Positions 25,243 to 32,520 of a stretch of 33,600 nucleotides of DNA are shown here, piece by piece. Position 1 is the stretch's first letter. Each line of letters starts with the position of its first letter. Below the pieces are notes generated by a model. That model ran no database searches, was not told the DNA's origin, and saw nothing but the letters and a program-made list of their open reading frames with translations. Source of the stretch: Nitrosovibrio sp. Nv4 (lineage in GTDB: Bacteria; Pseudomonadota; Alphaproteobacteria; Acetobacterales; Acetobacteraceae); the NCBI GenBank assembly GCA_943330455.2, contig CALQHT020000032.1, positions 1 through 33,600 on the forward strand. Direction: 5' to 3'. Both the position numbers and the translations under genes were made by a program.

Positions 25243-25380
25243 CTACCCTTTCTTCGAGGGGAGGACTTTCTGTGCCGTCAGGCTCTTGGGGGACAGGATA
25301 GATATGGCGTCACCGGCGGCGGTTTTCTTGGCTTTCGGTTTTTTGATTTCCCGATTGCTGCGCTTCTGCCCTTTGGCCAT
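25243..25380 (-). CDS. Small basic protein (45 residues) heading the mannose operon
   Basis: An ATG at 25380 with the strong site AGGAG 7 bases upstream opens a 45-residue frame, MAKGQKRSNREIKKPKAKK..., ending at a TAG at 25243-25245. It is very rich in Lys and Arg. The opening 'MAKGQxRSNREKKKPK' is, by recall, a conserved small hypothetical protein of proteobacteria, which supports it being real. It could bind RNA or another polyanion, but no function is known. It lies 10 bases before the ManA-like start and so is probably the first gene of the operon. Confidence 0.75.
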   Translation of the reverse strand: MAKGQKRSNREIKKPKAKKTAAGDAISILSPKSLTAQKVLPSKKG

Positions 25381-26204
25381 GACTATCTCCTGCCTGTTAT
25401 GTTACAGTTACGTGTCGTGTGGATGTGCGTCGGGTCCTGATTGATCACAGACCATCGCCTGCCGTATCCATGGAGACGGCGAGGCTGTCTTGACGACATC
25501 CGGAACCTGGGGTGCCAGGAACACGGAAATTCGCGGTGGCATTCAGCCTGGAACGACCGCACCTTGGCATACAATCCAGGCGCGTGTCCTGTAGGTGATT
25601 ATACCTACTTGTTTTCCGTGTGGCAGGGTATCTCCCAGACCCACGTAAACGAATATTTGCCGGAAGACAGAAATCCCTCTGTATCGACCAAGGTGCCGAT
25701 CGTCTGTCTACAATGACTCATGTAAGCCGACAGGGGCGCACATACAAGTGCGCAGGGGTGCGAACCAAAGTGGTGCGATCGAGTATACGCCTCACCGTCA
25801 TTGCCGGGCTTGACCCGGCAACCCGCGCTTCAGCGGCAGGAGGTGGGTGGCCGGGTCATGCACGGCCAAGACGGTAAGGGGAGGCCATCGGTCCATGGTT
25901 AGCGTCGTCGATAGTGCTCCACACAATGTTGAATCGCACCCAGCGCACAGCGTCGCCGTATGGCAGGGGCCGCAAGGCAGACCTCGGCGGGCCAACCAGG
26001 ACCCGGGAGGTCGGCGGCCGATTGGATCGCCCGGTGATCCGGGGGCGTTGGTGCCGAGCGTGAGTGGGGTGACGGCGTTGCGTCGTCGTCGTCTCTGGCT
26101 TATCCCCTGTCGGCTTGTCCGGCCCCGGTCAGGTTGCCAACCCTATCGTCCTCGGTTCCCGCTCGCTCGTCGTCCACCCCATCGTACCGGACTCGTCCTC
26201 GCCC
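25381..26204. other. Long intergenic region with repeat E and no gene
   Basis: About 820 bases between the divergent small basic protein (-) and LLM monooxygenase (+). Open frames here are short, arginine-rich and overlap repeat E, and none has a convincing ribosome site. Apart from repeat E (25772-25940) there is a small perfect inverted repeat, GTAGGT-GATTAT-ACCTAC, at 25591-25608. Promoters for both flanking operons must lie here but cannot be located with confidence. Confidence 0.5.
25772..25940. repeat. Palindromic intergenic repeat, copy E (core with different outer arms)
   Basis: The core CACCGTCATTGCCGGGCTTG...CGGCAACCC is shared with the other copies, but the ATACCAACC arms are missing. 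Instead the element is bounded by GGTGCGAT and ATCGCACC. The right boundary segment 25918-25941 is an inverted near-copy (one mismatch in 24-25 bases) of 33334-33357 next to copy I. Confidence 0.65.
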
Positions 26205-27569
26205 ATGCCGAAGCAGATCCGCCTGAACGCGTTCGACATGAACTGCATCGGCCACCAGTCCCCGGGGCTGTGGACGCATCCGCGAGATCGTGCGGACAGC
26301 TACAACACGCTGGATTATTGGGTGGATCTCGCGCGCACGCTGGAACGCGGCAAGTTCGACGCGATCTTCCTGGCCGACGTGCTGGGCATCTACGACGTCT
26401 ACAAGGGTGGGCCTCGAACCGCGCTGGAACAGGCGGTGCAGGTGCCGGTCAACGACCCGTTGATGGTGATCCCGGCCATGGCCCATGCCACGAAGCATCT
26501 GGGGTTCGGCGTCACCTGCGCATTGTCCTACGAGCATCCCTATCCGTTCGCGCGCCGCATGAGCACCTTGGATCACCTGACCAACGGGCGGATCGGCTGG
26601 AATATCGTCACCGGCTACCTGGAAAGCGCGGCCCGCGGCATGGGCCGGACCGAGCAGGTGGACCACGACGGCCGCTATGAGGTCGCCGAGGACTACATGC
26701 AGGCGGTCTATAAATTGTGGGAAGCGAGCTGGGAGGACGGCGCCGTTCTGCGGGACCGGATCGGGCGGAAATTCGCCGATGCCGACAAGATCCACCGGAT
26801 CGTGCATGAGGGACCGCATTTCAAGCTCGATGCGATCCATCTGTGTGAGCCGTCGCCGCAGCGCACGCCGGTGTTGTACCAGGCCGGCGCCTCGACCCGC
26901 GGACGCCAATTCGCGGCCGATCACGCCGAATGCGTGTTCATCAACGGCCCCTCGAAGAAGGTGATCGGCGGGATTGTCGCCGATATTCGCAGGCGAGCGA
27001 CGGAAGCCGGGCGCGACCCCAGTGACCTGACGATCTTCACCATGATGACGGTCATCACCGGCCCGACAACCAAGGCGGCCGAGGAAAAATACCGCGACTA
27101 TCTCACCTATGTCAGCGAGGACGGTGCGCTGACCCTGATGTCGGGCTGGACGGGGCTCGATTTTGCGACGCTGCCGCGGGATGAGCCGGTGCGGTTCACC
27201 CAGCGCAATGCGATGACCTCGGCATTGGAGGCGTTTACCACCGCCGACCCCGACCGGACCTGGACGGTGGGCGAGATTGCGCGCCATGCCGCGATTGGCG
27301 GGCGTGGGCCGGTGATCGTGGGGTCCTATCAGGATGTCGCGGATGAATTTAAGGATTGGGTGGCCGAGACCGGGATCGATGGGTTCAACCTCGCCTACGC
27401 GCTGACACCGGAGACGTTCACCGATATCATCGACGGTGTCGTGCCTGTGCTGCAGGAACGTGGGGTGTACAAGCGCGATTACGCGCCCGGCACGTTGCGG
27501 GAAAAATTGTATGGAGAGGGCCGAGCGCGGTTGCCGGGAAGTCATCCGGCGGCGAGGGTGCGACGGTGA
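26205..27569 (+). CDS. LLM-class flavin-dependent monooxygenase (NtaA/SnaA/DszA type)
   Basis: A 454-residue two-component flavin monooxygenase of the nitrilotriacetate monooxygenase A branch of the luciferase-like superfamily; such enzymes use reduced FMN and O2. Typical features are 'LNAFDMNCIGHQSPGLWTHP', 'DYWVDLARTLERGKFDAIFL', 'RMSTLDHLTNGRIGWNIVTG', 'ILYQAG'-like 'PVLYQAGASTRGRQFAADHAE', and 'PVIVGSYQDVADEF' near the end. The length is normal. The start at 26205 (MPKQIRLNAFD) fits the family; no good ribosome site is visible. No flavin reductase gene is adjacent, so reduced FMN must come from elsewhere. An OsmC gene follows after 21 bases. The substrate is unknown; amines, sulfonates or sulfur heterocycles are known for the family. 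Confidence 0.9.
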   Translation: MPKQIRLNAFDMNCIGHQSPGLWTHPRDRADSYNTLDYWVDLARTLERGKFDAIFLADVLGIYDVYKGGPRTALEQAVQVPVNDPLMVIPAMAHATKHLGFGVTCALSYEHPYPFARRMSTLDHLTNGRIGWNIVTGYLESAARGMGRTEQVDHDGRYEVAEDYMQAVYKLWEASWEDGAVLRDRIGRKFADADKIHRIVHEGPHFKLDAIHLCEPSPQRTPVLYQAGASTRGRQFAADHAECVFINGPSKKVIGGIVADIRRRATEAGRDPSDLTIFTMMTVITGPTTKAAEEKYRDYLTYVSEDGALTLMSGWTGLDFATLPRDEPVRFTQRNAMTSALEAFTTADPDRTWTVGEIARHAAIGGRGPVIVGSYQDVADEFKDWVAETGIDGFNLAYALTPETFTDIIDGVVPVLQERGVYKRDYAPGTLREKLYGEGRARLPGSHPAARVRR

Positions 27570-27590
27570 TGGAGTAGGAGGAGAGATCAC

Positions 27591-28112
27591 ATGTCCAAGG
27601 AAATCACGAACGCCGAGGAACTCCGCGCCGTTCAGGCGCCGCTGAAGCAGCTTTACCGGGATCACCCGGAGAACGCGCGTATCCCCGCCCGTGCCGAGGG
27701 GATTCTGGAGCCCTACGACATCGCCTGCACCGTGCGCACCTGGCATGGCGAGGTGACGGCGGGGCTGCACAAGGCCGGCGGCGGCTCGGGCGAGCTGGCC
27801 TGTTCGGCGGATATGCTGCTGGAGGCGATGGTCGCCTGCGCCGGGGTTACGTTGCGCGCGGTGGCGACCGCCATGGGCGTGACCATTCGTGGCGGGACGA
27901 TCGTGGCGGAGGGCATTTGGGATGCGCGCGGGACCTTGGCGATCGACCGCAACACACCGGTTGGCCTGACCGAGGTGGCGTTGAAGTTCGACGTCGATTG
28001 CGATGCCGACGCGACGAAGCTGGAGCGGATGATCCAGACGACCGAGCGCTATTGCGTGATCCTGCAGACTCTTAAGACCCCGCCTAAGCTCTCGGTATCC
28101 ATCGGCAAGTGA
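27591..28112 (+). CDS. OsmC-family protein
   Basis: A 173-residue OsmC/Ohr-fold protein. The two redox cysteines are Cys83 in 'MLLEAMVACAGVTLRAVA' and Cys155 in 'TTERYCVILQTL', the usual spacing for peroxidases of this family, which reduce organic hydroperoxides with thiols. An N-terminal extension of about 40 residues precedes the fold. AGGAGG about 8 bases before the start gives good translation. The gene lies 21 bases after the LLM monooxygenase and is probably in the same operon, perhaps protecting against peroxide by-products or acting on the same sulfur compound. Confidence 0.88.
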   Translation: MSKEITNAEELRAVQAPLKQLYRDHPENARIPARAEGILEPYDIACTVRTWHGEVTAGLHKAGGGSGELACSADMLLEAMVACAGVTLRAVATAMGVTIRGGTIVAEGIWDARGTLAIDRNTPVGLTEVALKFDVDCDADATKLERMIQTTERYCVILQTLKTPPKLSVSIGK

Positions 28113-28140
28113 AGGACGGGACTGCCCCCATAATCCGGTT

Positions 28141-28188
28141 CCAAGGCTCGTCGGCCTTGGTGGGGGTTCAGGGGGCAAAGCCCCCTGA
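28141..28188 (+). terminator. Tandem hairpins after osmC
   Basis: Two hairpins lie 7 bases apart: CCAAGGC-TCGTCG-GCCTTGG at 28141-28160 and TCAGGGGGC-AAA-GCCCCCTGA at 28168-28188. The second, with its AAAGCCCCC centre, is a form seen widely between genes in acetic acid bacteria, by recall. Together they probably end the LLM-OsmC transcript; no T-run follows. Confidence 0.65.
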
Positions 28189-28254
28189 CGGGGTGTAGGG
28201 CCCTTCACTCCACACTCTCTTGCGGCACAGCCCCCTCCGCGGTTAAGGAACGTC

Positions 28255-28833
28255 ATGCGCGCGACCACACATCATTCCCCACGCTGGGTCGGACTTATGG
28301 CCATCGGCCTCGTTGCCTCCACCGCGGGGTGCGATACCAGCAAGATGGCCCGTACTTTCGGCCTGACCCGGGATGCGCCGGACGAGTTCACCGTCACTAC
28401 CCAGGCCCCGCTCTCCATGCCGCCGGACTTCAACCTGCGACCGCCGCGCCCCGGCGCGGTGCGTCCGCAGCAACAGTCCGAACGCGCCCAGGCGGAGGAA
28501 GCCCTGGTGCCGCAATTGGCTCTCGGCGCGCCGCGCGGAACGGCGAGTGCCGGTCAGAACGCCCTGTTGCAGGAATCCGGCCCGACCGCCCCCGCCGATG
28601 TCCGCCGCCGTGTCGACCAGGACGCGCGTCTGGAGCAATCGAGCGAGAGCTTCCTCGACAAGGTGCTGTATTGGCGCAAGCCCGATACGCAGAACGTGAC
28701 GGTGGACCCCGGCAAGGAGAGCCAGCGTCTGCGCCAGAATGCGGCCTTGGGTCAGTCGCCGGACGCGGGTGTCACTCCGGTCATCCAACCCCGCAAGCGC
28801 GGCTGGTTCCAGTCCCTGTTCAGCTTCGACTGA
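28255..28833 (+). CDS. DUF3035 lipoprotein, BamF-like
   Basis: A 192-residue outer-membrane lipoprotein candidate. The N-terminal signal (residues 1 to about 25) ends in a lipobox 'STAGC' with Cys26 as the expected lipidated residue. Just after comes the DUF3035 signature 'DAPDEFTVTTQAPLSMPPDFNLRPPRPG', typical of the alphaproteobacterial protein proposed to belong to the beta-barrel assembly complex (BamF). The rest is Gln/Ala-rich and disordered, ending in a hydrophobic 'GWFQSLFSFD'. The start at 28255 follows AAGGA. It stands alone after the tandem hairpins and is followed by repeat F. In many relatives it neighbours the signal peptidase II gene; that gene is not seen here. Confidence 0.83.
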   Translation: MRATTHHSPRWVGLMAIGLVASTAGCDTSKMARTFGLTRDAPDEFTVTTQAPLSMPPDFNLRPPRPGAVRPQQQSERAQAEEALVPQLALGAPRGTASAGQNALLQESGPTAPADVRRRVDQDARLEQSSESFLDKVLYWRKPDTQNVTVDPGKESQRLRQNAALGQSPDAGVTPVIQPRKRGWFQSLFSFD

Positions 28834-28845
28834 TCGTCGGCTGGG

Positions 28846-28946
28846 TACCAATCGCCCGAACCGTCGGCGCCTCGTCATGGCCGGACGCGATCCCGGCAAT
28901 GACGGTGAGTGACGGGACGCGTTCGGTCGCTGGTTCGGGCGGTTGG
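28846..28946. repeat. Palindromic intergenic repeat, copy F
   Basis: The left end is TACCAATCGCCCGAACC, the right end GGTTCGGGCGGTTGGC; the inner part has TCGTCATGGCCGG and CCCGGCAATGACGG. The element lies between convergent genes (DUF3035 lipoprotein + and EamA permease -) and its right end stops 3 bases before the EamA stop codon. Arms are diverged compared with copy C. Confidence 0.7.
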
Positions 28947-28948
28947 CT

Positions 28949-29866
28949 TCATTCGTTGGCGGCGCGCAACCGTTCCCGGTGCAGGTTGTAAAGGCCCGCC
29001 CCGGCGATGATGACGGCCCCGACCAGGGTCAGCCAGGACGGCACCTCGTTGAACACGATGAATCCGGCCAGACCACCCCACAGCAGCATGGTGTATTCGT
29101 AGGGGGCCAAGGCCGAGACCGGCGCCAGCCCATAGGCCCGCGTGTAGACGCAATGGGCCGCCCCACTGGAAATACCGAGAAAAACCAGCAGCATCCAGCC
29201 GAACGCGTCGGTTTCCGAGGTTGGCGGAAACAGGCGCAGGATCAGAACACCCGACACAATATGCGACACCAGAAGCCAGAAAGCCTGGCATTCAGGGGCC
29301 TCGGTGACCGATAGCTGGCGCGTCATGATTCGGGTCACCGACATCGCGACGATCCCCACCATCAACAACAGCACCATCGGGGTCCAGAGATCGCCGCCCG
29401 GTTGCAGCATGACCAGCACGCCCAGGAAACCGACGACCGTCGAAAGCGCTCGCCGCCACCGAATGCGTTCCCCCAACATCGGGATTGCCAGCAACGTCAT
29501 GATCAACGGCGCGGTAAACCCGACGGCATAGGTGTCGATCAGGCTCATCTCCATCCAGGCGATGTACCAGATGATCGACACCACCGAGGACATCGCACTG
29601 CGCAACATCACCAGTTGCCACCGCACCGGGATCAGCCGCCGCCAACCGCTGAGGCCGGAACCGGCCATCGCGATGGCACCCACGGTGACCACCCCGAACA
29701 CCCCGCGCCACACCATCGCAAGCGCCACCCCCACGCTCGGCAGCACCCATTTCGCGGCGGTATCGCCCAACGTCCAGATCACGTAGGCCAAGGCGGCGAG
29801 ACCGATGCCGTGCACCGTATCGGCGGCATTGTCGGTCAATGCGCGCCGGAGCGGGCTCGTCTTCAC
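28949..29866 (-). CDS. EamA/DMT-family transporter (10 TM)
   Basis: A 305-residue inner-membrane permease of the drug/metabolite transporter superfamily with two EamA repeats. About ten hydrophobic segments can be counted, starting at 'GIGLAALAYVIWTLGDTAAKW', with the first repeat ending near residue 150 ('VVGFLGVLVML') and the second with 'YEYTMLLWGGLAGFIVFNEVPSWLTLVGAVIIAGAGLY', the family's typical final pair. Substrate is unknown; relatives export amino acids, S-adenosylmethionine or metabolites. The start is GTG at 29866 with a weak site; repeat G begins 7 bases upstream of it, inside the likely leader. Confidence 0.88.
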   Translation of the reverse strand: MKTSPLRRALTDNAADTVHGIGLAALAYVIWTLGDTAAKWVLPSVGVALAMVWRGVFGVVTVGAIAMAGSGLSGWRRLIPVRWQLVMLRSAMSSVVSIIWYIAWMEMSLIDTYAVGFTAPLIMTLLAIPMLGERIRWRRALSTVVGFLGVLVMLQPGGDLWTPMVLLLMVGIVAMSVTRIMTRQLSVTEAPECQAFWLLVSHIVSGVLILRLFPPTSETDAFGWMLLVFLGISSGAAHCVYTRAYGLAPVSALAPYEYTMLLWGGLAGFIVFNEVPSWLTLVGAVIIAGAGLYNLHRERLRAANE

Positions 29867-29872
29867 GGACCT

Positions 29873-30024
29873 ATACCAACCGGCCGAAACAATGCCCCAT
29901 AGGCGTCACCTCACTGTCCTTGCCGGACTTGATCCGGCAACCTACCCCCTGCCGTTGAAGCGCGGGTTGCCGGATCAAGCCCGGCAAGAGCAGTTCATAG
30001 GTCATTGTTTCGGCCGGTTGGTAT
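29873..30024. repeat. Palindromic intergenic repeat, copy G
   Basis: The left arm begins ATACCAACCGGCCGAAACAA and the right arm is its near-perfect complement ending in TTGTTTCGGCCGGTTGGTAT. The core contains TTGCCGGACTTGATCCGGCAA and GTTGCCGGATCAAGCCCGGCAA, two 8-9-base hairpins. It lies in the divergent gap between the EamA gene (-) and the methyltransferase operon (+), so it sits in an upstream region rather than at a gene end. Confidence 0.82.
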
Positions 30025-30243
30025 TAGACGAGTGGCGCATGGAGTGCCCTTTTTTGGCCAATGGCTGGATGAATCCTCGTCCGTTGTCGTAAAGCGACAC
30101 GGCGTTGGGGGCCAGAGCCATTCGTTACAATTGTTTAAGCCGACCAAACGACAATTCAGGCCAAATTGCCTGATCTCGGCCTTGTGGCTGACGCAATCGG
30201 CCGCCATCGATAGGAATATCATCGAGAGTTGCCACAGGGCCAA
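30025..30243. other. Upstream region of the methyltransferase-GT2-SMR operon
   Basis: With repeat G this makes 377 bases without a gene. The segment has below-average GC around 30050-30240 (for example CATTCGTTACAATTGTTTAAG) and is the likely promoter region of the plus-strand operon; no promoter can be assigned securely. Confidence 0.35.
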
Positions 30244-30957
30244 ATGGAAGACACCGAATACACGCGCATGGACTCGGCCGAGGACGGGATGTGGTGGTAC
30301 CGCGCCCTCCATCAGCGCCTGTTGGATGCCTTGAGCGACGTCCAAGGTCGCGTCCTCGATGCCGGTTGCGGCACCGGCGGCTTTTTGGCCCGACTGCATT
30401 CCAGCCGACCGGATCTGAGCCTTGTGGGGTTGGAATGGTCCCCAATTGCCGCGTCGCGGGCTCATCGAAAGTCGGGAGTCGCGGTCGCGCGGGGCAGCGC
30501 CAACACGCTGCCGTTTGCCGATGCCAGTTTCCACGCCGCGATCCTGGCCGATGTGTTGTGCCACGGTGCGGTCGATCCGGATTTGGCCCTGGCCGAGATG
30601 CGTCGCGTGCTGCGTCCCGGCGGTCGGCTGATCGTGAACATGCCGGCCTATGCCTGGCTGATGTCGACTCATGATGTCCGCGTCCACAACGCTCGGCGTC
30701 AGACCGCGCGCCAAACCGCCGCGATGCTCCGCCGAGCGGGGTTTGAGGACGGGCGGGTGGGGTATTGGAATAGTTTGCCGCTGCCGATGATGATCGTTCA
30801 GCGCAAGCTGCGGACCGCTGCCCATGGACCCTCCGACGTTGCGCCGTTTCCGCCATGGTTGGATGCGGTCTTCCATGGCATGACACAATTCGAACGACGC
30901 CTGCCCTTCGCCATTCCCGCGGGCGGGTCGGTGTTGGCGATCGCGAAAAGGCCATGA
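30244..30957 (+). CDS. Class I SAM-dependent methyltransferase
   Basis: A 237-residue methyltransferase (Methyltransf_11 type). Motif I, 'VLDAGCGTGGFLARL', binds S-adenosylmethionine; 'LVGLEWSP' gives the acidic residue for the ribose, 'ANTLPFADASFHAAILADVLCH' and 'MRRVLRPGGRLIVNMPAY' are the following motifs. The N-terminal 'MEDTEYTRMDSAEDGMWWYRALH' is, by recall, characteristic of methyltransferases found next to GT2 genes in lipid-linked sugar clusters. The stop overlaps the GT2 start by 4 bases (ATGA). The methyl acceptor is unknown; a sugar or a polyprenyl-linked intermediate is plausible. Confidence 0.87.
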   Translation: MEDTEYTRMDSAEDGMWWYRALHQRLLDALSDVQGRVLDAGCGTGGFLARLHSSRPDLSLVGLEWSPIAASRAHRKSGVAVARGSANTLPFADASFHAAILADVLCHGAVDPDLALAEMRRVLRPGGRLIVNMPAYAWLMSTHDVRVHNARRQTARQTAAMLRRAGFEDGRVGYWNSLPLPMMIVQRKLRTAAHGPSDVAPFPPWLDAVFHGMTQFERRLPFAIPAGGSVLAIAKRP

Positions 30958-31967
30958 ACGACGTGTCGAGTGTCATCCAGCAAGTTGCGCCCGAAACCCG
31001 GCTCCGCCCCGACGAATCCGGCATCGGCCTGTCCATCGTGGTGCCGGTCTATCGCGGTGCGAATACAGTCGCCCTCCTGGTGGAGGCGTTGTCGGCGCTT
31101 CGTCCGGAAGGCGGCCTGGAAATCATCCTGGTCAATGACGGCAGCCCGGACAACTCCGGCGAGGTGTGCCAGGCGCTGGTGGAAACCGCGACGGTGCCGC
31201 TGACCTATATCGAGCATGCGCGGAACTATGGCGAGCATAACGCGGTGATGACCGGGTTGCGGCATGCGCGCGGCGACTATGTCATCACCATGGATGACGA
31301 CCTGCAGAATCCGCCGGAGGAGGTGATAAACCTCTACGATCATGCACGTCTGGGTCGTTGGGATGTGGTCTATACGCGCTATGCCGTGAAGCAGCATGCC
31401 GGATGGCGCAACCTGGGGAGTTATTTTGCCAATCGGGTTGCCGATCAGTTGCTGGATAAGCCTCGGGGACTCTATTTATCATCATTCCGTTGCATGTCGG
31501 CTCTGGTCGTCCGCTCGGTGACCCGCTACAGCGGTCCGTATCCCTATATCGACGGGCTGATCATGCAGATAACCCAACGGATCGACAGCATTCAGGTTCG
31601 GCATTTGCCGCGTGTGGAGGGGCGATCGAATTACAATATGCGCCGCCTGGTGCGGCTGTGGCTCAATCTCGCGACCAGTTTTTCCCTGGCGCCGCTGCGG
31701 TTCGCGACCTTTGCCGGTGCGGCGATGGCCACGGCGGGCGGGGTCGGTGCGGTGGCGACGATCGCCGAGGCGTTGATGCGGCAGGATACGCCGTCGGGCT
31801 GGGCGTCCATCATGGTGGTGATCCTGCTGGTTTCCGGCGTGCAGTCGATGATCCTGGGCATTCTGGGCGAATATGTCGGTCGCACCTTCCTGTCGGCCAA
31901 CGGCAAGCCGCAGGGCACGGTGCGAACCGTCGAGCGCAATAATGCGGCCGAACGGATCGCGGCGTGA
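30954..31967 (+). CDS. Membrane GT2 glycosyltransferase (polyprenyl-phosphate sugar type)
   Basis: A 337-residue family 2 glycosyltransferase like ArnC, GtrB or dolichol-phosphate mannose synthase, which put a sugar on polyprenyl phosphate. Motifs are 'LSIVVPVYRGANTV', 'IILVNDGSPDNS', 'MDDDLQNPPEEV' (metal-binding DDD) and 'RSNYNMRRLVRLWLNL', the amphipathic anchor. Two C-terminal membrane helices follow, at about residues 240-265 and 277-305. The start overlaps the methyltransferase stop by 4 bases and the end overlaps the SMR gene's GTG by 4 bases, so the three proteins are made together. Confidence 0.9.
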   Translation: MNDVSSVIQQVAPETRLRPDESGIGLSIVVPVYRGANTVALLVEALSALRPEGGLEIILVNDGSPDNSGEVCQALVETATVPLTYIEHARNYGEHNAVMTGLRHARGDYVITMDDDLQNPPEEVINLYDHARLGRWDVVYTRYAVKQHAGWRNLGSYFANRVADQLLDKPRGLYLSSFRCMSALVVRSVTRYSGPYPYIDGLIMQITQRIDSIQVRHLPRVEGRSNYNMRRLVRLWLNLATSFSLAPLRFATFAGAAMATAGGVGAVATIAEALMRQDTPSGWASIMVVILLVSGVQSMILGILGEYVGRTFLSANGKPQGTVRTVERNNAAERIAA

Positions 31968-32296
31968 GCCTGTATTGGGGTGCTCTGCTGGTGGCGATCG
32001 TCACCAGCATGCTGGCACAGGCATTGCTGAAGGCCGGAGCGTCGGCGTCGAATTTCGTCGCGCAACTGCTGGAAGTGCGGAGCATCGTCGGGCTGGTTCT
32101 GTACGGCGCGGCTGCCTTGCTGTACATGGTCGCGTTGCGCCGGATTCCAGTGTCGGTGGCATTGCCCTGCACCGCGATCTCCTACGTCGCCGCGGCGATC
32201 ATTGGCTATTACGTATTCCATGAGGCCGTCGGTATGGCGCAGATCGGTGGGATCGGCCTGATTTGCGCCGGTGTGGTGTTGCTGGCGTTCGGTTGA
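31964..32296 (+). CDS. Small multidrug-resistance/ArnE-like four-TM transporter
   Basis: A 110-residue, four-helix membrane protein of the SMR/EamA superfamily. Segments: 'WGALLVAIVTSMLAQALLKAG', 'SIVGLVLYGAAALLYMVALRRI', 'VSVALPCTAISYVAAAIIGYYVF' and 'IGGIGLICAGVVLLAFG'. 'PVSVALPCTAISYVAAAI' resembles ArnE/ArnF and related flippases more than EmrE; it lacks the Glu14 typical of EmrE drug exporters. After a GT2 that loads polyprenyl phosphate, it is best seen as the flippase that moves the lipid-linked sugar across the membrane. It starts with GTG in a GTGA overlap. Confidence 0.85.
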   Translation: MSLYWGALLVAIVTSMLAQALLKAGASASNFVAQLLEVRSIVGLVLYGAAALLYMVALRRIPVSVALPCTAISYVAAAIIGYYVFHEAVGMAQIGGIGLICAGVVLLAFG

Positions 32297-32395
32297 ATGG
32301 TCCGCTGGTCCGGGGCGTTTCCTGGGTAGCCGGGTAATCCGAGCGGATCGCAGCAGCCCGAATATCATGAAGCCTGGAGGCTGCGCCGCTGCTGT

Positions 32396-32520
32396 CGTTG
32401 CGAGCACAGCGAAGCAATCCAGGACAACCAACAGGATCGCAGACGACAAGACCCTGGATTGCTTCGCTGTGCTCGCAATGACGCGGCCACCCATGGGTCA
32501 CTGGTTCGGTCGGTTGGTAC
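32396..32520. repeat. Composite repeat H: third palindrome type plus one arm of the main family
   Basis: CGTTGCGAGCACAGCGAAGC...TCCAG at 32396-32422 pairs, with one mismatch, to CTGGATTGCTTCGCTGTGCT...AATG at 32453-32480. By recall this is a common alphaproteobacterial palindrome that translates to 'DCFAVLAMT'. Directly after it, 32492-32520 is a right arm of the ATACCAACC family (ATGGGTCACTGGTTCGGTCG) with no left partner. The element follows the SMR gene. Confidence 0.7.

Noticed and set aside
25563-25585. Possible sigma-54 type promoter near TTGGCATACAATCC
   Set aside because: The -24 half resembles the consensus, but the -12 TTGC is missing at the right spacing.
25798-25995. 65-codon minus-strand frame across repeat E
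   Set aside because: Most of it translates repeat sequence; it shares 'CDSTLCG' with the frame over repeat I only because the repeats share DNA.
26100-28268. 722-codon minus-strand open frame opposite the LLM and OsmC genes
   Set aside because: It mirrors two well-recognised genes and crosses their intergenic hairpins; no family motif is visible.
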